A stretch of DNA of 64,000 nucleotides, taken from Paenibacillus sp. 481 (GTDB lineage: Bacteria > Bacillota > Bacilli > Paenibacillales > Paenibacillaceae). A program made the position numbers and the translations under genes. The notes under the pieces were generated by a model. The model did no database searches. It had not been told where the DNA came from and saw only the letters and a list, made by a program, of their open reading frames with translations. The DNA lies in contig NZ_CP075175.1 of the NCBI RefSeq assembly GCF_021223605.1, positions 3,117,501 to 3,181,500 of the forward strand, given 5' to 3'. Shown here one piece after another: positions 35,672 through 42,736 of this stretch; positions within the stretch are counted from its first letter, which is position 1, and each line of letters starts with the position of its first letter.

Positions 35672-35807
35672 CTCGTTCATCTCCTTTGGATTTATTGTAC
35701 AGCTTGACGCTGCGTCAAAGTAAATCTTTTTGGAAAATGAGAGCAGAGAAAAGAAGCGCTGAGATGAGATGCTCGTATGAGTTGAGGATGGAACATTATG
35801 GAGTGTA

Positions 35808-35846
35808 AAGACGCGGCCCCTTTTTTAAAAAAACAAACCGCGTCTT
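35808..35846 (-). terminator. Terminator hairpin of sspI
   Basis: AAGACGCGG and CCGCGTCTT form a 9-bp stem; the loop contains T6 and A7 runs that can extend pairing. The trailing sequence on the minus strand is not T-rich. Confidence 0.65.
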
Positions 35847-35869
35847 GTGGTACGACTTGACTTGACATG

Positions 35870-36097
35870 TTACGTAGGTTGTTGTCCCTCATTTAGCTTA
35901 TGCTGCAACGTCTGAATGAATTGATTCCGCTGGCCGTCATCGCTTTCTTTCCAAATCATTTCAAACAATACGCCGAGTCCGGGTAGCGCCCGTTCATCAT
36001 GATCAATCGATCCTTCAATCATGTCCACAATTTCTGCGTCGGACTTGCTCGCTACTTTTTGGACAATTGCTTGTCTTAAATTAATTAATACTGACAC
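35870..36097 (-). CDS. sspI: Small acid-soluble spore protein I
   Basis: 75 residues. NLRQAIVQKV near the start and ALPGLGVLFEMIW in the middle are the conserved SspI segments; length also fits. SspI is a minor spore-core protein made late in sporulation. AAGGAGGA lies about nine bases upstream. Bacillus genomes carry sspI beside a SpoU-family methyltransferase gene, as found here at 37041. Confidence 0.92.
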   Translation of the reverse strand: MSVLINLRQAIVQKVASKSDAEIVDMIEGSIDHDERALPGLGVLFEMIWKESDDGQRNQFIQTLQHKLNEGQQPT

Positions 36098-36375
36098 GCC
36101 TGATCCTCCTTCCTTTTTAGCAAAAGTGGTGGGGTCTAATATGAGGACAGCATAGGAGTGGAACGTACAGCTTGCCCATTTTGTCGACCTTTACGTGTTA
36201 ACTTTCCCAGCTGAGCGGAATTACATGCATTTGTGGGCTAACATTTAGCAAGCGACTCCACCTGTTGATGGAAATTAGGGATTGGGATTACAGAGAGGGA
36301 AGATGCACGGCATATGTGATATAATAACGAAGATATTTTTTAACGTTCGGAAAAAAGGGAAGGTGAGGAGAGCAG

Positions 36376-37044
36376 ATGCCAACGAAAAAACAGTACGCCA
36401 TTATCGGAATGGGTCGTTTCGGTTCCAGTGTCGCGCAGAGCTTGAGCAAAATGGGGTTTGAAGTGCTGGCAATCGATTCAAGCGAGCAAAAAATTCAAGA
36501 AATCGTAAACATGGTCACACATGCGGTATCGGCAGATTCGACGGATGAAGAGGCGCTCAAGGCGCTCGGTATTCGTAACTTTGATGTTGTCGTCGTTGCG
36601 ATCGGACAAGATATTCAGGCGAGTATTTTGACGACACTTATATTGAAGGATTTGGGTGTACCGAAAATTGTTGTGAAGGCACAGAACGAGTTGCACGGCA
36701 AAGTGCTAAGCAAGATCGGTGCCGACAAAGTCGTGTTCCCAGAACGAGATATGGGTACGCGTGTTGCACACAATCTGATCTCACCGAACATCCTTGACCA
36801 TATCGAGTTATCGGATGACCATAGTATTGTGGAAATGCGTGTGGCCAGCTTTATGATCGGTAAAAATTTAAAAGAGCTGGACATTCGCGCCCGTTATGGC
36901 TGTAACGTCATGGCGATTAAAAATAACGGCAAAATGAACATTTCGCCTTATGCGGAGGATCGTCTGAAGGATGGCGATATCCTCGTTCTTGTCGGGGAAA
37001 ATGAACATTTGCAAAAGATGGAGTTGGCATATTCAGAGTCATGA
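36376..37044 (+). CDS. KtrA/KtrC-type potassium uptake regulatory subunit
   Basis: 222 residues. An RCK_N domain with the nucleotide-binding motif IIGMGRFGSSVA (residues 9-20) and acidic VLAIDSS is followed by an RCK_C domain (about 140-220). It forms a ring that opens a KtrB/KtrD potassium channel on ATP binding; cyclic di-AMP normally inhibits such subunits through RCK_C. No channel gene lies beside it, so KtrC (encoded alone) is as likely as KtrA. It overlaps the next gene by 4 bp (ATGA). Confidence 0.9.
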   Translation: MPTKKQYAIIGMGRFGSSVAQSLSKMGFEVLAIDSSEQKIQEIVNMVTHAVSADSTDEEALKALGIRNFDVVVVAIGQDIQASILTTLILKDLGVPKIVVKAQNELHGKVLSKIGADKVVFPERDMGTRVAHNLISPNILDHIELSDDHSIVEMRVASFMIGKNLKELDIRARYGCNVMAIKNNGKMNISPYAEDRLKDGDILVLVGENEHLQKMELAYSES

Positions 37045-37862
37045 GCAACTATATGAATAAAGATAATATAATTACGTCTGTCCAAAATTCGCGTGTGAAG
37101 CAGTGGGCGCAATTGCAAGAGCGGAAACATCGTAAACGCGAGCGACGCTTTCTCGTTGAGGGTACTCATTTGGTGCTGGAAGCGATGAAATCAGGCGCGC
37201 GTGTCGAATGTGTTGCCTACGATGAGGCTGTTGGCCTACCGCAGGAGTTGCTGCCGCACGCGGATTCGGATTCAGGACGATTCATCGAATGGATTGGCGT
37301 CACGGATGCGATTATTCGGAAGTGCTGCGATACGGAAACGCCGCAGCCAGTGTTCGCAGTTGTAGGGATGTTGGATTCGGAGACAGAAGCCTTGTTTACG
37401 AAGGGCGACGGGCTCGTTGTGGTGGTGGACGGGGTGCAAGACCCGGGCAACCTAGGCACTATTATTCGTACTGCCGATGCGGTCGGAGCAAGTGGCGTTG
37501 TCGTAGGTAAAGGCTCGGTCGATGTGTACAACGCGAAGACGGTGCGCTCGACGATGGGCTCGATGTTTCATTTGCCGGTCGTGGAGGGCGATTTAGCGGA
37601 GCTGCTGCCGCAGGCAAAAGCAACTGGTGCGCGTGTCGTTAGCACGAGCTTGCAGGCGACGTCGTCGTGCTACGAGTATGATTTCCGGCAAGCGACGTGG
37701 CTTGTGGTGGGCAACGAGGGCCAAGGAGTGTCGCCAGCGGTTCAGGCGCTGGTGGACGAGGCGGTCATTATTCCGATGCAGGGCCAAGCGGAATCGCTCA
37801 ATGTGGCGATGGCGACGACGGTGTTGCTGTACGAGGCGATGCGCCAGCGGCTTTATGCGTAG
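37041..37862 (+). CDS. SpoU/TrmH-family RNA 2'-O-methyltransferase
   Basis: 273 residues. An N-terminal substrate-binding domain (SVQNSRVKQWAQLQERKHRK, RRFLVEGTHLV) precedes the SPOUT domain. Its three motifs are all present: VQDPGNLGTIIRTADA, VVGNEGQGVSP and AESLNVAMATTVLLYE. The family methylates ribose in 23S rRNA or tRNA. By neighbourhood it corresponds to Bacillus YsgA; the exact target is unknown. The start overlaps the ktr gene. The 136 bp behind it are followed by the CRISPR island rather than pheS, the neighbour in Bacillus. Confidence 0.92.
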   Translation: MSNYMNKDNIITSVQNSRVKQWAQLQERKHRKRERRFLVEGTHLVLEAMKSGARVECVAYDEAVGLPQELLPHADSDSGRFIEWIGVTDAIIRKCCDTETPQPVFAVVGMLDSETEALFTKGDGLVVVVDGVQDPGNLGTIIRTADAVGASGVVVGKGSVDVYNAKTVRSTMGSMFHLPVVEGDLAELLPQAKATGARVVSTSLQATSSCYEYDFRQATWLVVGNEGQGVSPAVQALVDEAVIIPMQGQAESLNVAMATTVLLYEAMRQRLYA

Positions 37863-37998
37863 TGCACAATCAGTATCGACGGTCATTGAGGCATGAATTG
37901 AAACTTTAGCAGAAATAGTATCATTTAAAGAAGTCCAGCCCATCGCTGCCAATTTAGTTCAATAGATTTTGATTCATATTGCTGGAAGCGGGCTGAAA

Positions 37999-38297
37999 AT
38001 GTATTATGCTCTTCGTACGGATTGGTACAATCGTGAAAAATGAAAGAATCTAGTAGGTCATATAGAAGCAGCACATGATACGGCTTCGTTTGCGCAAGTG
38101 ATTAACACCAGTGAATGGGGAAAAGGTATTGCCCTGCTTCATGACCTAGCTAGAGGAGGATGCATCGAAAGGCACTTTGCTGCAGAGCTTATTTAAGAAG
38201 AAGGATAGCGAACGGCTAAAGGGAGAACTGGGGTAATCAGGTAGAACATGTAGGCGCAAAGGAAACCTACAATCCGGAAGGAATAATTATCATTTAA
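37999..38297 (+). pseudogene. Relic of a second cas operon: cas3', cas1' and cas2' fragments in order
   Basis: Three fragments match the intact operon downstream. 37999-38150: cas3 N-terminus (MYYALRTDWYNREK, stop at 38041, then ASFAQV and SEWGKGIALLHDL), matching MYYAHRTECEDRKK and SEWGSAIGLLHDL of the intact gene. About 38157-38194: a cas1 fragment (DASK, then FAA and ELI), matching the active-site stretch EGDASKRYFAAMNELI with a 1-bp and a 6-bp deletion. 38194-38297: the cas2 C-terminus (VEHVGAKETYNPEGIIII and stop), nearly identical to the intact gene. cas5, cas8c, cas7 and cas4 are missing. It cannot encode a working protein. Confidence 0.88.
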
Positions 38298-38472
38298 TGA
38301 TCTGAGCGCGAACCTCTAGCTCACATGAAATTCCTAGGGGGTTCGCGCTTCTTTGATAGCAAGGTTTGTAGGTGTTTTGGGTACTGAATTATTGTGATAG
38401 TTCATCTTCAACATTTAGGTTCGCTATTTTAATGCTTTGAGTCCTTGTGGTACAAGGGCTGATTTAATACCT
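38298..38472 (+). promoter_or_regulatory. CRISPR leader of array 1
   Basis: 175 bp between the cas2' stop and the first repeat, A/T-rich towards the array. It differs from the array 2 leader at one position (C38453). It includes the cas2-type terminator hairpin, GCGCGAACC (38306-38314) with GGTTCGCGC (38340-38348). Confidence 0.85.
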
Positions 38473-39163
38473 GTCGCTCCTTACGCAGGAGCGTGGATTG
38501 AAACACATTCCTGTGATTCCGTTTTTACAAATCCGTTAAGTCGCTCCTTACGCAGGAGCGTGGATTGAAACACTTCGATACATACGAGTTAATTCGTTCG
38601 GGTAGTCGCTCCTTACGCAGGAGCGTGGATTGAAACATCGTATACCAGCTTGTAAAACTCCTTAGGAAGTCGCTCCTTACGCAGGAGCGTGGATTGAAAC
38701 TGGCGAGAGAGATTTTCGTGTGCATTCTGTAGTTTAGTCGCTCCTTACGCAGGAGCGTGGATTGAAACTTTTTCCTCATCGAACTCTTTCCCCTGCATAA
38801 TGGTCGCTCCTTACGCAGGAGCGTGGATTGAAACGTGATAAAACCATTTGGGAGATGATGGTCACGTCGCTCCTTACGCAGGAGCGTGGATTGAAACACA
38901 ACTCAGAAGGAGGCCAGCTAAATGAACGATGGTTGCTCCTTACGCAGGAGCGTGGATTGAAACAATAAATTGTAGAGACGGTAATCCAATGTATTTAGGT
39001 CGCTCCTTACGCAGGAGCGTGGATTGAAACAGCTCGGATATAGTCAAGTTGGATGTGTAGATAGGTCGCTCCTTACGCAGGAGCGTGGATTGAAACCGAA
39101 GAATGGGAGTCCGAAGAGGACATCGTTTTGAGTCGCTCCTTACGCAGGAGCGTGGATTGAAAC
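38473..39163 (+). CRISPR. Type I-C CRISPR array 1: 11 repeats, 10 spacers
   Basis: Repeats of 32 bp begin GTCGCTCCTTACGCAGGAGC and end GTGGATTGAAAC, typical for type I-C, with a CGCTCCT/AGGAGCG stem. They start at 38473, 38540, 38605, 38669, 38737, 38803, 38866, 38932, 38999, 39065 and 39132. Spacers are 31-36 nt and all different. The repeat at 38932 has T for C at position 3, which keeps the stem through a U-G pair. Orientation (GAAAC at the spacer side) and the leader on the left show transcription on the plus strand. Confidence 0.98.
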
Positions 39164-39182
39164 TATTAGGTTTGTATCGAGT

Positions 39183-39229
39183 ATAAAACAAGGTCATTTC
39201 TAGAAGTGATCTTGTTTTATATTTTTATA
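39183..39229 (+). terminator. Terminator of CRISPR array 1
   Basis: ATAAAACAAG-(G)-TCA pairs with TGA-(T)-CTTGTTTTAT, then ATTTTTAT, 19 bp behind the last repeat. Array 1 therefore looks like its own transcription unit, separate from cas3. Confidence 0.85.
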
Positions 39230-39530
39230 AGTCTTGTTTAATTATAGGTAAGAAAAATTTGAAAACTTCTATTAAGTTTGAATCGTGTCTATTGCGACTT
39301 AAATAAAGCTGTGGTAGTCTATTTGTGGAAAATAAATCAACCTCATACTACCCAATATTATTTCTTACATCAGTGAATTTAGAAAATCTTCTAAGTGCTT
39401 ACATCATGAGATTACATGTTGTGAGCGCTTTTTTTGTTGTGTGTCCGATTCCTTGTTATCATCCTACAGTTACTTAGAAACAAGGTAGTGATGTAATTAG
39501 GAAGTAAACTACAAATACGAAGGCCTTAAA
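39230..39530. other. A/T-rich spacer between array 1 and the transposase relic
   Basis: No gene is recognisable. It holds a second terminator-like hairpin at 39393-39435 (AAGTGCTTACATCATG with CATGTTGTGAGCGCTT, two wobbles and one mismatch, then TTTTTTT) with no gene directly in front of it. Confidence 0.6.
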
Positions 39531-39719
39531 ATGGAAAGAAACCGTCACGCATACACTCCCGAATTCAAAAAACAAATCATACATAAGTACGCAAATGAAA
39601 AATCGAAAAGAGAACTTGTCGAAGAAAAAGGCCTAACCTTTTCTACTCTTAATAGATGGATTCTTTAAAATGAAAAAGACATATTGAAGAAAGCTATGAT
39701 GATTATAGGCCAGAAATAG
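39531..39719 (+). mobile_element. IS3-family transposase OrfA relic
   Basis: 45 codons (MERNRHAYTPEFKKQIIHKY through GLTFSTLNRWIL) match the helix-turn-helix N-terminus of IS3-type OrfA. A stop at 39666 is followed in the same frame by NEKDILKKAMMIIGQK, the conserved leucine-zipper end (EILKKA), so the middle has been lost. No OrfB or inverted repeats were seen. The element is dead and sits between array 1 and cas3. Confidence 0.75.
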
Positions 39720-39792
39720 GATCTTAGAATGAAATTGAGACATAATAAATGTAATTAAATCGGTTTTATTTGTTAATAAAAGGAGGTCTTAT

Positions 39793-42045
39793 ATGTATTA
39801 TGCTCACCGAACAGAATGTGAAGATCGGAAAAAATGGCAGGAACTTAAAGAACATTTGAAGGAAGTAGCAACCAATACGGCTTTGTTTGCGAAAGTGTTC
39901 GATGCTAGTGAATGGGGAAGTGCAATCGGTTTGCTCCATGACCTAGGGAAATATTCTGACAAATTTCAACGGCGTCTTAAAGGAAGCTCAATTCGAGTTG
40001 ATCATTCGACTGCTGGAGCACAAGCTATTATGAAGCATTGGGGCAAAAACTATGGCATTATACCAGCTTATATCATTGCGGGTCACCATTCAGGGCTACC
40101 TAACTACGGAAGTACATTGGGACATTCCTCAGATCTAGCCATGAGATTGGAGAATGATAGGATTGAGCCCTATGAACATGGCTGCAATGAAATTCAACTG
40201 CCAGATCTACCAAGTCCACCAAAACTGCGAGCGGGGATAGATTGTGGAATGCAATTTTCTCTGTATACACGTATGTTATTTTCTTGTCTCATAGACGCTG
40301 ATTCTTTAAATACGGAAAAATACGCAGACAGTGAACGTCATGGGCTGCGTCAACCTTCACTCTCAATCGAAGAGATGATTGAAAAATACGAAAATCATAT
40401 GAAACCATTTGCGATACCATCTGCTCCTATTGATTCATATCGAAATGAATTGCTTCATGAATGTATAGCTGCTGCCAAAGGTGAAACAGGACTATATTCA
40501 CTAAGCATGCCGACCGGCAGTGGAAAGACGTTGGCTTCACTTGGATTTGCTCTATATCACGCCAAGGAGCACGGACTATCACGAATCATTTATGTGATAC
40601 CATATACTTCTATAATTGAGCAAAATGCCAGTATATTCAGGGGAATATTCGGAGCCGATGTCGTTTTGGAGCATCACTCTAATGTACAGCGGATCATGAA
40701 AAACGATGAAGTGGAGGGAGATAGGGAGAGCGAAGAACAAGCGGAGCATATCAAATCTTTGAATATTAAGCTCCAGCTTGCAGAAGAAAATTGGGACGCC
40801 TCCCTTATCGTAACTACGAACGTACAATTCTTTGAATCGCTATTTTCAAGTAAACGATCGAAATGCCGAAAGCTTCATCGCATCGCAAATAGCGTTGTCA
40901 TTTTCGATGAAGCTCAGATGATTAACGGTGAGTTTTTCAAGCCTTCTATTTATGCAGTGGATGAGTTGTCGCGGAACTATAAGGTGACTGCTCTCTTTTG
41001 CACGGCTACTCAGCCAGAAATAAAACAATTGTTTCCTGAACATGTGCAGAGCAAAATAAATATCTACGAAATCGTGAAAGATGTGCCTCTGCGCTCACGG
41101 CAATTCGAGCGCACGCGTTTACATCAGCTAGGACGTCAGACAATTAACGAGATAGCTGGCCACATGAGAACTCAACAGCGAGCATTATGTATTGTAAATA
41201 CAAGAAAAACAGCACGTGAAGTGTATCGTGCGCTCTCGGAAGAGTATTCCCATCCCGAGGATGGATTGTTTCACCTCAGTGCTCGTATGTGTCCACAACA
41301 TCGGTTGCATTTCTTAACGATCATCCAACAACGTCTAAAAGATGGTTTACCGTGTCGCGTTATAAGTACTCAGCTTATTGAGGCAGGAGTGGATATTGAT
41401 TTCCCAGTCGTATTTAGGGAGTTAGCAGGACTAGATTCGATTGCTCAAGCAGCGGGACGCTGCAATCGCAATGATAACCTACCTAATGGTCAACGAGGAA
41501 ATGTGTATGTGTTTGAGTTGGAACAAGGGCTACCACCGGGATGGTTCAGCACAGTAGGGGCAGTAGCAAGGGATGTAATGAAGCAGTATGGAGAGCAATC
41601 CCTTTCTGTTGAATCGATCAAACATTACTTTAACGAACTCTATTTTTATCAGACGACTGGAAAAGATCGTACGGATGCTCAGGACATTCTAGGTCAGTTG
41701 AATTGCAACGTAAAACGTATGCAATTTCCCTTTAAAGACGTGGATAAGTCTTTCAACCTGATCGGTCATGAAATGCAAACTGTACTGATTCCTTATGATG
41801 ACGATGCAAAACGATTGCTAGATAAGTTACGGGATGCCAATTATATCCGACCGCTGCTCCGTTCCTTGCAACGCTATGCGATAACCTTATACAAGGATGA
41901 GTTTGATGCATATAAACAGGCTGGAGCGCTCGAAGAAGTACGAGATGGCGTGTACAAACTTACTAATCTTAAATCATATTCGGATGACTTGGGGTTACTG
42001 CCTTTTTCCATCGAGCATCACAAGATGGAGGCTTTATTTGCATAA
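39793..42045 (+). CDS. cas3: CRISPR-associated helicase/nuclease Cas3 (type I-C)
   Basis: 750 residues. An N-terminal HD nuclease domain has His49-Asp50 in LLHDLGKYSDKF and DHSTAGAQA, HHSG further on. The SF2 helicase follows with Walker A MPTGSGKT (239-246), DEAQ (372-375) and the motif VI region QAAGRCNRN. Cas3 is recruited by Cascade to unwind and degrade invading DNA. It is the first gene of the operon; AAAAGGAGG lies eight bases before the ATG. All catalytic motifs look intact. cas5 follows after 21 bp. Confidence 0.97.
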   Translation: MYYAHRTECEDRKKWQELKEHLKEVATNTALFAKVFDASEWGSAIGLLHDLGKYSDKFQRRLKGSSIRVDHSTAGAQAIMKHWGKNYGIIPAYIIAGHHSGLPNYGSTLGHSSDLAMRLENDRIEPYEHGCNEIQLPDLPSPPKLRAGIDCGMQFSLYTRMLFSCLIDADSLNTEKYADSERHGLRQPSLSIEEMIEKYENHMKPFAIPSAPIDSYRNELLHECIAAAKGETGLYSLSMPTGSGKTLASLGFALYHAKEHGLSRIIYVIPYTSIIEQNASIFRGIFGADVVLEHHSNVQRIMKNDEVEGDRESEEQAEHIKSLNIKLQLAEENWDASLIVTTNVQFFESLFSSKRSKCRKLHRIANSVVIFDEAQMINGEFFKPSIYAVDELSRNYKVTALFCTATQPEIKQLFPEHVQSKINIYEIVKDVPLRSRQFERTRLHQLGRQTINEIAGHMRTQQRALCIVNTRKTAREVYRALSEEYSHPEDGLFHLSARMCPQHRLHFLTIIQQRLKDGLPCRVISTQLIEAGVDIDFPVVFRELAGLDSIAQAAGRCNRNDNLPNGQRGNVYVFELEQGLPPGWFSTVGAVARDVMKQYGEQSLSVESIKHYFNELYFYQTTGKDRTDAQDILGQLNCNVKRMQFPFKDVDKSFNLIGHEMQTVLIPYDDDAKRLLDKLRDANYIRPLLRSLQRYAITLYKDEFDAYKQAGALEEVRDGVYKLTNLKSYSDDLGLLPFSIEHHKMEALFA

Positions 42046-42066
42046 CAACGTAAAGGAGACAAGAGA

Positions 42067-42732
42067 ATGGCATATGGAATACGTCTTCACGTATGGGGAG
42101 AGCGTGCATGTTTCACTCGCCCTGAGATGAAGGCAGAGCGTGTTAGTTATGATGTCATAACACCGTCGGCAGCCCGAGGAATATTAGAAGCAATTCATTG
42201 GAAGCCCGCTCTAAGATGGGTAATTGATCGCATTTATGTGCTACACGAGATACGATTCGACACCGTAAGAAGAAATGAGGTGGAGTCGAAAATATCTGCC
42301 AGTAACATTAAATCAGCTATGAAAGGTGCCAAAACCATGGCACACCAAATTATTACCGAAGAGCGGCAGCAGAGAGCCACGACGCTACTACGTGGACCTG
42401 CTTATATCATTGAAGCTCACTTTGAGCTGACCTCTCAGGCTGGGGATACGGATACCCCCGAAAAGCACTACAATATGTTCCTTCGCCGAGCCAGACAGGG
42501 ACAGTGCTTTCACCGCCCTTATTTAGGCTGCCGAGAGTTCGCGGCTTACTTTGCACATTTAGACCCTGAATGTGAGATACCAGCTTCTTATTATAAGGAT
42601 GCGGAAGAGGTTGATTTAGGCTGGATGTTATGGGATATGGATTATACGCGCGACATGGAACCCGCGTTTTTTCGGCCTATTATGCGACAAGGTGTAATTG
42701 AAGTTCCGGACTTATTAAAGGAAGGGGGTTGA
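42067..42732 (+). CDS. cas5: Cas5c (type I-C crRNA endonuclease and Cascade subunit)
   Basis: 221 residues. The RAMP-type N-terminus is GIRLHVWGERACFTRPEMKA, followed by RVSYDVITPSAARGILEAIH, the glycine-rich segment typical of Cas5c. In type I-C, which lacks Cas6, Cas5c cuts the repeat hairpin to make crRNAs and holds the 5' handle. AAAGGAGAC precedes the start. The next gene begins 4 bp after the stop. Confidence 0.96.
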   Translation: MAYGIRLHVWGERACFTRPEMKAERVSYDVITPSAARGILEAIHWKPALRWVIDRIYVLHEIRFDTVRRNEVESKISASNIKSAMKGAKTMAHQIITEERQQRATTLLRGPAYIIEAHFELTSQAGDTDTPEKHYNMFLRRARQGQCFHRPYLGCREFAAYFAHLDPECEIPASYYKDAEEVDLGWMLWDMDYTRDMEPAFFRPIMRQGVIEVPDLLKEGG

Positions 42733-42736
42733 ATAT

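Noticed and set aside
37887-37904. A sequence ending GAATTGAAAC shortly before the cas relic, resembling the 3' end of the CRISPR repeat
   Set aside because: Only about 11 of 14 positions fit, the stem part is missing and no second copy is nearby. It would fit an even older array, but chance is at least as likely.
38525-39197. Open frames across the CRISPR arrays with repeated RSCVRSD- or LLTQECGLK-like peptides
   Set aside because: They are translations of the CRISPR repeats, not proteins.
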